Positions 6,620 to 14,040 of a DNA stretch of 17,029 nt are shown here, one piece after another. Made by a program: the position numbers and the translations under genes. The notes below the pieces were generated by a model. It had not been told where the DNA came from and did no database searches. It was given only the letters and a program-made list of their open reading frames with translations. Position 1 is the stretch's first letter; the number at the start of each line of letters is the position of its first letter. The stretch is from JAKACA01 sp050008715 (GTDB taxonomy: Bacteria > Actinomycetota > Acidimicrobiia > Acidimicrobiales > Bog-793). The DNA lies in assembly GCA_050008715.1 (NCBI GenBank), contig JBEKMC010000091.1, positions 1 through 17,029 of the forward strand, given 5' to 3'.

Positions 6620-7176
6620 GGAGGCGAGCCGAGAAAGCGCTTGGCTCGTACGAGGTCTGCTCGCATCTCGGCGAGGATCGCGGCGCCGCCACGAAGGGCG
6701 TACGCCGGATGAAAAGTCGGCACGATCGTGGTATTGCCATATGGATAGTGACGGCCGCGCAACTTCGTCACGGACTCGGCCGTGTCGAGGAGGGTGCGGG
6801 TGGCGAAATTACCGAGCGTCACGATGACGGCGGGCGCGACCGCCGACACCTGTGCCTCGAGGTAGTGGTGGCAGGCCTGCACCTCGGCCGGCAGGGGATC
6901 CCGGTTGTCCGGCGGTCGGCACTTCACGACGTTGCAGATGTAGTAGCCGGAGCGGTCGCGGCCCAGCTCCTCGGCGACGAGGCGGTCGAGCAGCTTGCCG
7001 GAGCGCCCGACGAACGGCTCGCCTTGCAGATCCTCGTCGTGGCCGGGCGCCTCGCCGACGAACATGAGATCGGCCTTCGGGTTGCCACCCGAGAACACGA
7101 CGGTCGTGCGACTCGCTGCCAAGGGGCAGGCGACACAGCTACGGGCATCCGCCTCGATCTCCGCAAGCGACGGCAT
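6616..7176 (-). CDS. Uracil-DNA glycosylase, family 4 (4Fe-4S)
   Basis: The enzyme excises uracil from DNA arising by cytosine deamination. The 186-residue protein has four cysteines placed as iron-sulfur ligands (C14, C17, C86 and C102; C-x2-C and C-x15-C). It has the active-site motif GEAPGHDEDLQGEPFVGRSGKLLD (41-64), the family 4 segment NVVKCRPPDNRDP (82-94) and the late HPAY motif at 156-159. It lacks the KRRIH loop of UdgX, so I assign conventional family 4. The ATG is at 7174-7176, 11 bases after the alr stop, with a GGCGAG directly before it. Its stop overlaps the tsaE start, which places it in the same translational chain as the t6A genes; in mycobacteria alr is directly followed by tsaE. 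Confidence 0.94.
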   Translation of the reverse strand: MPSLAEIEADARSCVACPLAASRTTVVFSGGNPKADLMFVGEAPGHDEDLQGEPFVGRSGKLLDRLVAEELGRDRSGYYICNVVKCRPPDNRDPLPAEVQACHHYLEAQVSAVAPAVIVTLGNFATRTLLDTAESVTKLRGRHYPYGNTTIVPTFHPAYALRGGAAILAEMRADLVRAKRFLGSPP

Positions 7177-7187
7177 CTCGCCGCATG

Positions 7188-8459
7188 CTATCGGCCCCGG
7201 CCGGCCTCGCCCGGGCCGCTCTCGGCCGCCCCGGTAGCTGGTGCCGGGCCGCAGCCTCCGTGGTACACCCGTCGCACGCGTGGCCCGATTCGGGTCACGA
7301 CTTCGTACGAGATCGTCCCGAGGACGTCCGCCCAGTCGTCCGCCGTCAACCGTTCGTCACCCTGCTCGCCGATGAGCACGACTTCGTCGCCGGCGCTCAC
7401 TCGGGAGTCGTCACCGCAGTCCACGAGGATCTGGTCCATCGTCACAGTGCCGGCGAGCGGGCGCCGGCGCCCGTTGACGAGGACGACGCCGCCACCGGTG
7501 AAGTACGACCTCGGGATGCCGTCGGCATAACCGAGGGGAACGGTGGCGACGAGAGAGCGGGCCGGCAGCGGTTGCCGCAGGCCGTAGCTCACGCGCTCGC
7601 CCGCTTCGAGCTCTCGCACCATGCTCACCCGCGCCGCCCACGACAGCGCAGGGCGGAGGCCGTCCTCCCAGCCGGCGGCGACCACCTCGGAGGCGAGCGC
7701 CGGAGCGACGGCACGACTCGGCGAGTACCCGTACAAGCCGATCCCGCAGCGCACCATGTCGAAACGAGCCGACGGCCACGCGATCGCCCCCGCCGTATTG
7801 GCGGCGTGCAGGCGCTGTGGCGGCGCCAGCCCGGCCGCCCGCAGCGACTCGCGAACCGCCTCGAAGCACCCCAACTGCTCCGCCGTCGCCCCCCTCTCCG
7901 GCTCGTCGGCGACGGCGAGGTGGGTCCAGAGACCACCAAATCCGAGCTCGAGACGATCGACGAGGCCGGCGACCAACTGGACGACGCAGCCAGGATCCGC
8001 TCCCACTCGGTGCATCCCCGTGTCGACCTTGATCTCGACGGGAAGGCGTCCGCCGGCCGGCAACGCCGGCGCCCGCGACGCCGGCGCCCGCGACGCCAAC
8101 GCCCGCGCCGCGTTGGCAGCGCCGGCCAAGCCGTCCTCGGTGTAGACGGTCGGGACGAGCCCGTACGAGTAGACCTCCGTCATCGCATCGGGGCCGGGTT
8201 CCGACAGCACGAGGATCGGGGCGTCGATCCCCGCCTCCCGCAGCTCGACACCTTCGTCGACGAGGGCGACGGCGAGCTCGCTGGCGCCGCCGGCAAGGGC
8301 GGCGCGGGCCACTTCGGTCGCCCCATGCCCGTAGGCGTCGGCTTTCACGACCGCACAGAGGCGAGCCGGCGCTGCGATGGAGGCGAGGACTGCGGCGTTG
8401 TGCCGGATCGCAGCGAGGTCGATGCCGGCCCAGGCGGGCCGCCGTGTTCCCTCAGCCAC
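7188..8459 (-). CDS. alr: Alanine racemase
   Basis: This PLP enzyme makes D-alanine for peptidoglycan. From the GTG at 8457-8459 the protein has 423 residues. It has AGIDLAAIRHN, the PLP-lysine motif AVVKADAYGHG (Lys39), IKVDTGMHRVG, RCGIGLYGYSP, the catalytic-tyrosine segment GERVSYGLRQP, TVPLGYADGIPR, and TVTMDQILVDCG. The frame is open up to 8705, but the extra 82 residues are Arg/Ser/Pro-rich, do not resemble Alr, and lie inside nnr. The GTG overlaps the nnr stop by eight bases (GTGGCTGA) and sits just ahead of the first family motif, so I place the start there. An ASRAP pentapeptide repeat is inserted before the KVDTGMH strand. The C-terminus has a short Gly/Ala-rich tail. Confidence 0.95.
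   Translation of the reverse strand: MAEGTRRPAWAGIDLAAIRHNAAVLASIAAPARLCAVVKADAYGHGATEVARAALAGGASELAVALVDEGVELREAGIDAPILVLSEPGPDAMTEVYSYGLVPTVYTEDGLAGAANAARALASRAPASRAPALPAGGRLPVEIKVDTGMHRVGADPGCVVQLVAGLVDRLELGFGGLWTHLAVADEPERGATAEQLGCFEAVRESLRAAGLAPPQRLHAANTAGAIAWPSARFDMVRCGIGLYGYSPSRAVAPALASEVVAAGWEDGLRPALSWAARVSMVRELEAGERVSYGLRQPLPARSLVATVPLGYADGIPRSYFTGGGVVLVNGRRRPLAGTVTMDQILVDCGDDSRVSAGDEVVLIGEQGDERLTADDWADVLGTISYEVVTRIGPRVRRVYHGGCGPAPATGAAESGPGEAGRGR
8065..8109. repeat. 15-bp tandem repeat inside alr
   Basis: The unit GCCGGCGCCCGCGAC occurs at 8065-8079 and 8080-8094. A third, diverged copy is at 8095-8109 (GCCAACGCCCGCGCC). Being 15 bp it keeps the alr frame and encodes repeated ASRAP residues in a surface-type insert. 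Slippage in a GC-rich tract is the likely origin. Confidence 0.85.
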
Positions 8460-9861
8460 GGCTCGATTGCGACCGCTCGACGGCGGCGGCCGAGAGGACG
8501 TCGGCGACGAGATCGGGCAGGTCCCCCGCGAGCAGTCCCTCGGGGCGTCCGAGCGAAGCTGCGCGCCCGTGCACGTGGGCGCCGAGCGCGGCCGCGACGA
8601 GTGGGTCGACTCCCCTCGCCAGGAACGCTCCGATGATGCCGGAGAGCACATCCCCCGAACCCGCCGTCGCCAGGCGGGGCGAGCCGGCGGCGGCGAGAAG
8701 GACACGGCCGTCGGGTGCGGCGACCACGGTGGTCGGGCCCTTCAAGAGCACGATGGCGCCGGTTCGGACGGCTAGCGCCCGCACGTCACCGATGCGGTCC
8801 ACGCCGACGGCGGCGCCGTTCAGCCGGGCGAACTCGCCCTCGTGCGGCGTCAGCACGACGGCGGCGGCGCCATTGCGCGTGCCGATCACCTCCGCTGCCC
8901 GGGCCGCGTCGCCGAGGGCGGTGAGGCCGTCGGCATCGACGACCGTCGGGACGGGCGCGGCGCAGACGAGCCGGCGGACCGCATCCGCCGTCGCCGGCGC
9001 GGTGCCGAGCCCTGGGCCGACGACGAGCGCCCGGAACCGGTCGATCTCGTCGAGCACCTCCGCATCGAAACCCTCCGCCTCGAGCGCCCGCGAGACCGCC
9101 GCCCCCGCCGGCAGCGTGGCGCCCTCCGCCCCCGGCACACCGAGGCGGACCATCCCGGCGCCGCTCCTGCCGGCGCCGGCGGCGACGTAACCGGCCGCCC
9201 CGTACATGCCTGGCGACCCGGCGACCACCATGACGGCCGTCTTCCACTTGTGCCCGTCTCGGTCTCGCTCGTGCAGCTGAGAGATGACGTCCTCATCGCC
9301 GACGAGGTGGATCGTGGCCGCCACGTGCTCGACCGGAAGGCCGATCCGCCGCATCGTGACCTGCCCGCATCGCGTCGGGCCGTCGTTGAGCAGCATGCCG
9401 GGCTTGAGGGCGCCGAAGGTGACCGTCCGGGCTGCGGTGACGGCCCCGTCGCAGGCGACGCCGGTGCCGGCGTCGACGCCGGTCGGTATGTCGACGGCGA
9501 GCACGGGGGCCCCGCCCGTATCAGGGGCGTCGTAGCTCCCGCGGTACCCGGTTCCGAAGGCGGCGTCGATGACGAGGTCGGCGCCTCGGATCGCGGATAG
9601 GGCGTCGGTCGCTTCGACGAGCGTGACCCGGGCGCCACGCCGCCCGAGCCGGCCGGCGGCCACGCGGCCGTCGTTGCCGTTGTTGCCCGGCCCCGCCACG
9701 ACCGACACCCGCCGGCCGTAGGCGCCCGCCGGCCCCAGCATCGCGAGCGCCTCGACGGCGACGGCCGTACCCGCTCGGGCGATCAGGGCGGTGATTGGCT
9801 CGACACGTTGGGCGGAGGCGTCGACGGATCGCATCTCGGCCACCGTGAGCACGGGCTCCAT
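8452..9861 (-). CDS. nnr: Bifunctional NAD(P)H-hydrate epimerase / ADP-dependent dehydratase
   Basis: Nnr repairs hydrated NADH and NADPH. The N-terminal YjeF_N domain (about 1-200) epimerises R/S-NAD(P)HX and shows VSVVAGPGNNGNDGRVAAGRL (residues 52-72), AFGTGYRG and VDIPTGVDAGTG. The C-terminal ribokinase-like domain (about 205-460) is the ADP-dependent dehydratase, with VVAGSPGMYGAAGYVAAGAGRSGAGMV, LTPHEGEFARL and the anion-hole motif ATAGSGDVLSGIIGAFLARG. At 469 residues the two-domain fusion is complete. The ATG is at 9859-9861, 26 bases after the acpS stop, with a GGAAAG about ten bases ahead. The stop overlaps the alr GTG. Position between acpS and alr is conserved in actinobacteria. 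Confidence 0.96.
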   Translation of the reverse strand: MEPVLTVAEMRSVDASAQRVEPITALIARAGTAVAVEALAMLGPAGAYGRRVSVVAGPGNNGNDGRVAAGRLGRRGARVTLVEATDALSAIRGADLVIDAAFGTGYRGSYDAPDTGGAPVLAVDIPTGVDAGTGVACDGAVTAARTVTFGALKPGMLLNDGPTRCGQVTMRRIGLPVEHVAATIHLVGDEDVISQLHERDRDGHKWKTAVMVVAGSPGMYGAAGYVAAGAGRSGAGMVRLGVPGAEGATLPAGAAVSRALEAEGFDAEVLDEIDRFRALVVGPGLGTAPATADAVRRLVCAAPVPTVVDADGLTALGDAARAAEVIGTRNGAAAVVLTPHEGEFARLNGAAVGVDRIGDVRALAVRTGAIVLLKGPTTVVAAPDGRVLLAAAGSPRLATAGSGDVLSGIIGAFLARGVDPLVAAALGAHVHGRAASLGRPEGLLAGDLPDLVADVLSAAAVERSQSSRG

Positions 9862-9887
9862 TCAACGCCTGCTTTCCGTTGACGCCG

Positions 9888-10262
9888 TCAGCCGGCCACG
9901 ACGATGGCCGTCGCCAGCGTGTGCGTGTGGGACAGCGACACGTGCCAGCTCGTGATCCCGAGCGAGTGCGCCCGCTCCGAGGCTCGTCCAGACACCGACA
10001 GCCTCGGCGCCCCACCGGGGTTGGACAGGACCTCGATGTCGGCGAAGTCGACGCCGCCGAGCCCGGTGGAGAGCGCCTTCATCACCGCTTCCTTGGCGGC
10101 AAAGCGCGCCGCCAGCGTCGGCAACGGGTCACTGCGCCTGAGCGCGAGCTCCTGCTCGGCCGGCGAGAAGAGCCGGTCCGCCATCTTCGGTCGCCGAGCG
10201 AGCAGGAGACGGAAACGATCGATGTCGACGGCATCGATCCCGACACCGACCACGGGGCTCAC
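9888..10262 (-). CDS. acpS: Holo-[acyl-carrier-protein] synthase
   Basis: AcpS transfers 4'-phosphopantetheine from CoA to a Ser of acyl carrier protein. The 124-residue protein begins MSPVVGVGIDAVDIDRF (Asp10 binds Mg2+), has RFAAKEAVMKALSTG (Glu58 is the second metal ligand) and ends SWHVSLSHTHTLATAIVVAG, all standard for the trimeric AcpS type. The GTG at 10260-10262 overlaps the glmS stop as GTGA. A second GTG three codons later (10251-10253) would give MVGVGID and cannot be excluded. The same frame is open far upstream, but that part only shadows glmS. It acts in fatty acid synthesis and links by position to cell-wall genes. Confidence 0.96.
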   Translation of the reverse strand: MSPVVGVGIDAVDIDRFRLLLARRPKMADRLFSPAEQELALRRSDPLPTLAARFAAKEAVMKALSTGLGGVDFADIEVLSNPGGAPRLSVSGRASERAHSLGITSWHVSLSHTHTLATAIVVAG

Positions 10263-12124
10263 TCGACGGTGACGACCTTGGCGAGGTTGCGGGGCCGGTC
10301 GACGTCGTTGCCCCGGGCGCGAGCGACGGCGTAGGCGAGGATCTGGAGCGGCACGACGAGAACGGCCGCCGCCACCATCTCGTCGACGTGCGGCACCTCG
10401 AGGACGATGTCGGCCAGTTGTTCCACCTGCTCGTCGCCCTCGTCGCAGAGCGCCACGACGGTGGCGCCACGGGCGAGGACCTCCTCGACGTTGGCGAGCA
10501 GCTTCTCCGAAAGGGCTCCCTTGTTCGCCACGACGACGGCGACGGCGTCGCGGTCGATGAGGGAGATGGGGCCGTGTTTCATCTCGCCGGCCGGGTAGCC
10601 CTCCGCACGGACGTAGGCGAGCTCCTTGAGCTTGAGCGCCCCTTCGAGGGCGACGGCGTATCCGAGCCCGCGTCCGAGGAAGAAGACGTCGTTCTCGTCG
10701 GCCAGCTGCTCGGCGATCGCCCGGAACTCCTCGAAACGGCCGACAGCCTTCTCGACATGTCCCGGCAACGCCAGGAGCTGGGCCCCCCAGGCGGCGATCT
10801 CGCTCGCCTGGAGGGTGCCCCGGAGGGATGCCAGGTAGAGGCCGAAGACCTGCAGGAGCACGATCTGGGCGGTGTGGCACTTCGTGGACGCCACGCCGAT
10901 CTCCGGGCCGGCGTGCGTGTACAGGACGCCGTCGGCCTCGCGGGCCATGAGCGAGTCCACGACGTTCGTGAGCACGATCGTGCGGGCGCCCCGCCGCTTG
11001 GCCTCGCGAAGGGCGTGGAACGTGTCGACTGTCTCGCCGGATTGGCTGATGGCGAGAACGAGCGTCCTCGAGTCGATGACGGGGTCGCGGTACCGGAACT
11101 CGCTGGCGATCTCCACGGTGCAGGGCAGCCTCGCCCACGACTCGATCGCCGCCCGCCCCATGAGGCCGGCGTGGTAGCTCGAACCGCAGGCGATGACGAT
11201 CACGCGGGAGATGTCGAGGAGCTCGGCGCCGGACAGCTCGAGCTCCTCGAGCTCGATGGTGCCTTCCGGCAGGATGCGGCCGAGCAGCGTGTCGGTGAGC
11301 GCCCGGGGCTGCTCGTGGATCTCCTTCGACATGAAGTCCTCGTAACCCTCGCGCTGTGCCGCCCGCACTCCCCAGGTGACGTGCAGCGGTGCGCTCTGCA
11401 CGGTTGCGCCGGCGGCGTCGACGACGTGGATCGAGCCCGGCCGGACCTCGGCGACCTGGTCGTCGTCGAGGGCGTAGAGCTCACGGGTCGTGTCCAGCAG
11501 CGCCGAGATGTCCGAGGCGACGAGGCCGAGTGTCTCCGTCCGGCCGACGATGAGGGGCGAGGTGCGTCGGGTGGCGACGAGCACGTCCGGCTCGCCGGCG
11601 AACGTGAAGGCGAGGGCGTAGTCACCGCGCAGGGCCGACACGCAGCGCTGGACGGCTTCGAACAGGGAGGCGCCGCGGGCGATCTCGGCCTCGACGAGGT
11701 GCGCCACCACCTCGGAGTCGGTCTGTGAAGTCCGCCGGTGGCCCTCGGCGTCCAGCTTCTCGGCGAGCTCACGGTGGTTCTCGATGATGCCGTTGTGAAC
11801 GACGGCGACGCGGCCGGTGCAGTCCGTGTGCGGATGGGCGTTCTCCTCCGTCGGCGCCCCGTGCGTCGCCCAGCGGGTATGACCGATGCCGGTGCGGGCG
11901 GGCGGTGCCGTGGCGGCGAATCGCTCGAGCGCCGGGATGGACTCCCCTCGTATCGCTGCCCGCCGGCGCCACAGGGATGCGCCCTGCTCCTGGTCGCCGC
12001 CGGACGCTTCGACGAGGAGCACGACGCCGGCCGAGTCGTAGCCCCGGTACTCGAGCAGCGTCAGCCCGTCGAGGACGATACGGAGCGGATCGTCTGATCC
12101 CGTGACACCGATGATGCCGCACAT
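10259..12124 (-). CDS. glmS: Glutamine-fructose-6-phosphate aminotransferase (isomerizing)
   Basis: GlmS makes glucosamine-6-phosphate from fructose-6-phosphate and glutamine, the first committed step to UDP-GlcNAc. The protein has 621 residues starting MCGIIGV; Cys2 becomes the N-terminal glutaminase nucleophile once Met is removed, which fixes the start at the ATG 12122-12124. A GTG 33 bases upstream would bury that Cys, so it is rejected. The glutaminase domain (1 to ~225) shows GHTRWATHG and HNGIIEN. The two SIS domains carry ACGSSYHAG, AISQSGETVDT, EIGVASTKCHTAQ and LGRGLGYAVALEGALKLKE. The C-terminus DRPRNLAKVVTVE is canonical. No clear ribosome site precedes the ATG. GlmS is separated from glmM by 60 nt and its stop overlaps acpS. 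Confidence 0.98.
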   Translation of the reverse strand: MCGIIGVTGSDDPLRIVLDGLTLLEYRGYDSAGVVLLVEASGGDQEQGASLWRRRAAIRGESIPALERFAATAPPARTGIGHTRWATHGAPTEENAHPHTDCTGRVAVVHNGIIENHRELAEKLDAEGHRRTSQTDSEVVAHLVEAEIARGASLFEAVQRCVSALRGDYALAFTFAGEPDVLVATRRTSPLIVGRTETLGLVASDISALLDTTRELYALDDDQVAEVRPGSIHVVDAAGATVQSAPLHVTWGVRAAQREGYEDFMSKEIHEQPRALTDTLLGRILPEGTIELEELELSGAELLDISRVIVIACGSSYHAGLMGRAAIESWARLPCTVEIASEFRYRDPVIDSRTLVLAISQSGETVDTFHALREAKRRGARTIVLTNVVDSLMAREADGVLYTHAGPEIGVASTKCHTAQIVLLQVFGLYLASLRGTLQASEIAAWGAQLLALPGHVEKAVGRFEEFRAIAEQLADENDVFFLGRGLGYAVALEGALKLKELAYVRAEGYPAGEMKHGPISLIDRDAVAVVVANKGALSEKLLANVEEVLARGATVVALCDEGDEQVEQLADIVLEVPHVDEMVAAAVLVVPLQILAYAVARARGNDVDRPRNLAKVVTVE

Positions 12125-12131
12125 GCGGTCA

Positions 12132-12137
12132 AGGCTA
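12132..12137 (-). promoter_or_regulatory. Possible -10 element of a leaderless glmS transcript
   Basis: On the minus strand TAGCCT, which fits the actinobacterial TANNNT -10 pattern, ends seven bases before the glmS ATG. A transcript starting at the usual distance would begin at or very near the start codon. No Shine-Dalgarno sequence is visible there, consistent with leaderless translation. I see no good -35 element, so this is a weak prediction and read-through from glmM is equally possible. Confidence 0.3.
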
Positions 12138-12184
12138 CTTGCGCCGGCTCCGGGCACTGCGGCGGCCTGGTGCGGGCCGGCGTC

Positions 12185-13558
12185 TCAGGCCAGTTCGCGC
12201 TCGACCACGGCAGCCAGCCGCTTCACCTGGCGGTTGACCTCCTCGATCGTCGGCCCCTCGACCATGACGCGGACGGCCGGCTCCGTGCCGCTCGATCGCA
12301 GCACGACGCGGCCCGTCGTCCCGAGCTCGGTCTCCACGGCGAGCACCTCGTCCCAGACGGCAACAGCGAGGGCGAGACGGTCACGGTCGCGTACCGGCAC
12401 GTTCACCATGACCTGCGGCAGCCGTTGCATCGAGCGGGCTGCCAGCTCGGCCAGCGGCAGAGACCGCCGGGCCAGCAGCTCGAGGAGCTTCAGTGACGTC
12501 AGGATGCCGTCGCCGGTCGAGGCGTGCCGGCGAAAGATGAGGTGGCCGGACTGCTCGCCACCGAGGACGTAGCCACCAGTCTCGAGGGCGTCGGCGACGT
12601 GCCGGTCGCCGACAGGCGTCTCGACGAGCTCGACACCACGGGCCTCGAGGGCGAGGCGGAGTCCGAGGTTCGAGAGCACCGTCACCACCACGTGGTCGCC
12701 CGCCAGCTCGCCGCGCTCTTGCAGGTCGGCGGCGAACATCGCGATGAGCTGGTCACCGTCGATCAGCTCGCCGGCGTGGTCGACGGCGAGCATCCGGTCG
12801 GCGTCGCCGTCGTAGGCGATGCCGAGGGCGGCCCCCTGGGTCGTGACCTCGGCCTGCAAGTGAGCGAGGTGGGTAGAGCCGCACGCAGCGTTGATGTTCG
12901 TCCCGTCCGGTGCCGCGTTGATCACGCGGTGGTCGATGCCAAGCCGGGTGAAGACAGCCGGCGCCACAGCACTCGCCGCCCCGTTGGCGCAGTCCAGGAT
13001 CACGCCACCCCGGAAGGCTGCCGCTTCCGGCACCACGGTTACGAGGCGGTCGACATAGAAGACCACCGCGTCCGGGTCGATCGAGATGCCGCCGACCCCG
13101 CTCCCCGCACCGGCACCCGCACCGGCACCGCCCCCCGCACCGTCACCGGCAGCCGCACCGGCACCGGCACCCGCCGCGCGGGCGAGCTCGGCCTGGATGG
13201 CCTCCTCGTCGCGCAGCGCGAGCTTGGTTCCGCCGGCGCCGAACAGCTTGATGCCGTTGTCGTGGAACGGGTTGTGCGAGGCCGACACCATGGCGGCCGG
13301 ATTCCCCCGCTCACCCGCCAGCCAGGCAAGGCCGGGCGTCGGGATGACGCCGGCGTCGACGACCTCGCGACCCTCCGCCGCAAGGCCGGCGGCGAGCGCC
13401 GACAGGAGCATGGGTCCGGAGCGACGCGTGTCGCGCCCGAGCACCCACGGCGAGCCCTCCAGATGCCGAGCTGCTGCGCGACCAAGCGCAAGCGCTATTT
13501 CCGCCGTGATTTCCGTGTTGGCGACTCCGCGGATCCCGTCGGTGCCGAATTGCAGCAC
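12185..13558 (-). CDS. glmM: Phosphoglucosamine mutase
   Basis: GlmM interconverts glucosamine-6-P and glucosamine-1-P on the way to UDP-GlcNAc. The 457-residue protein starts at a GTG (13556-13558) with the family N-terminus LQFGTDGIRGVAN. Further signatures are the phosphoserine loop SASHNPFHDNGIKLF, the Mg2+ loop YDGDADR, the sugar-binding GGEQSGHLIF and the phosphate-binding RSSGTEPAVRVMVEG. Between domains 1 and 2 (residues about 128-155) there is a tract made almost wholly of Gly and Ala, encoded by GCACCG-type repeats. A GAGG sequence overlapping the rpsI stop codon provides the ribosome site, eight bases before the GTG. The gap to rpsI is 10 nt. The product feeds GlmU; the next gene, glmS, supplies its substrate. 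Confidence 0.97.
   Translation of the reverse strand: MLQFGTDGIRGVANTEITAEIALALGRAAARHLEGSPWVLGRDTRRSGPMLLSALAAGLAAEGREVVDAGVIPTPGLAWLAGERGNPAAMVSASHNPFHDNGIKLFGAGGTKLALRDEEAIQAELARAAGAGAGAAAGDGAGGGAGAGAGAGSGVGGISIDPDAVVFYVDRLVTVVPEAAAFRGGVILDCANGAASAVAPAVFTRLGIDHRVINAAPDGTNINAACGSTHLAHLQAEVTTQGAALGIAYDGDADRMLAVDHAGELIDGDQLIAMFAADLQERGELAGDHVVVTVLSNLGLRLALEARGVELVETPVGDRHVADALETGGYVLGGEQSGHLIFRRHASTGDGILTSLKLLELLARRSLPLAELAARSMQRLPQVMVNVPVRDRDRLALAVAVWDEVLAVETELGTTGRVVLRSSGTEPAVRVMVEGPTIEEVNRQVKRLAAVVERELA
13103..13176. repeat. GCACCG-type microsatellite inside glmM
   Basis: On the plus strand the tract is composed of imperfect copies of CCGGCAC and GCACCG (for example CCGCACCGGCACCGGCACCC at 13154-13173). 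It encodes the Gly/Ala-rich linker of GlmM without breaking the frame. Such tracts change length by slippage and are prone to assembly error. Confidence 0.8.
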
Positions 13559-13568
13559 CCCTGCGGCC

Positions 13569-13961
13569 TCAGCGCTTGGAGTACTGAGGAGCCTTGCGGG
13601 CCTTCTTCAGGCCGTACTTCTTGCTCTCCTTCTCGCGGGCGTCGCGAGTGAGCAGCCCGGCCTTCTTCAGTTGGCCGCGGAGCTCCGGGTCGAGCGCGAT
13701 GAGGCCACGGGCGATGCCGAGGCGGAGCGCACCAGCCTGGCCGGACAGACCACCACCGTCGATGGTGGCGTCGACGTCGAACTCCTCGGCCCGGTTGGCG
13801 AGTCGCAAGGGCTCAGACGCCAGCATCCGGGCGGTCGCCGACGGGAAATAATCCTCGAAGCCCCGCCGGTTGATCGTGATCACACCCTGCCCCGGGCGAA
13901 AGCGCACCCGCGCCACGGCTTGCTTGCGACGACCGGTCGCTTGTACGAGCGGCTTCGGCAT
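13569..13961 (-). CDS. rpsI: 30S ribosomal protein S9 (uS9)
   Basis: The 130-residue protein begins MPKPLVQATGRRKQAVARVR and ends GLKKARKAPQYSKR. The terminal SKR is the universally conserved tail that reaches the P-site tRNA. GRRK and GVITINRR mark the family, and the length is standard. The ATG at 13959-13961 follows a strong AAGGAGAGG ribosome site (13973-13981) at a somewhat long spacing of 11 bases. It is paired with rplM as in nearly all bacteria, with a 79-nt spacer containing a hairpin. The glmM start lies 10 nt after its stop, so rpsI and glmM are probably cotranscribed. Confidence 0.98.
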   Translation of the reverse strand: MPKPLVQATGRRKQAVARVRFRPGQGVITINRRGFEDYFPSATARMLASEPLRLANRAEEFDVDATIDGGGLSGQAGALRLGIARGLIALDPELRGQLKKAGLLTRDAREKESKKYGLKKARKAPQYSKR

Positions 13962-13992
13962 CAGCGGGTGAACCTCTCCTTCGAATCAGGTG

Positions 13993-14016
13993 ACCCGTCG
14001 CCGGCGGCGCACGGGT
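13993..14016. other. Hairpin between rplM and rpsI
   Basis: ACCCGT (13993-13998) pairs with ACGGGT (14011-14016). Inside, CGCC (13999-14002) pairs with GGCG (14006-14009) around a three-base loop, with one bulged base. On the minus strand it sits about 24 nt after the rplM stop and upstream of the rpsI ribosome site. It has no T run. It may stabilise or balance the two cistrons; function is not shown by sequence. Confidence 0.6.
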
Positions 14017-14040
14017 GGCAGGAAGCAGTCACGGGGGTGC

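Noticed and set aside
6616..7176. UdgX-type uracil-DNA glycosylase that binds uracil covalently
   Set aside because: The KRRIH loop typical of UdgX is absent; the CRPPDNRDP segment is conventional family 4.
8460..8705. 82-residue N-terminal extension of alanine racemase
   Set aside because: It lies wholly inside nnr in another frame, is Arg/Ser/Pro-rich, and precedes a GTG that fits the family start and overlaps the nnr stop.
10263..11138. Long upstream extension of the acpS frame
   Set aside because: It is a shadow of glmS (Arg-rich, no family similarity). AcpS is complete from the GTG at 10262.
10388..11728. A 446-codon plus-strand open frame
   Set aside because: It is opposite glmS, and its Asp/Glu/Leu/Val-rich composition reflects the complementary strand of a real gene.
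12125..12157. GTG start 11 codons upstream of glmS
   Set aside because: It would keep the catalytic Cys from becoming the N-terminal residue.
13103..13176. CRISPR-like or mobile repeat array
   Set aside because: The units are 6-7 bp, without spacers, in frame within glmM: a microsatellite, not an array.
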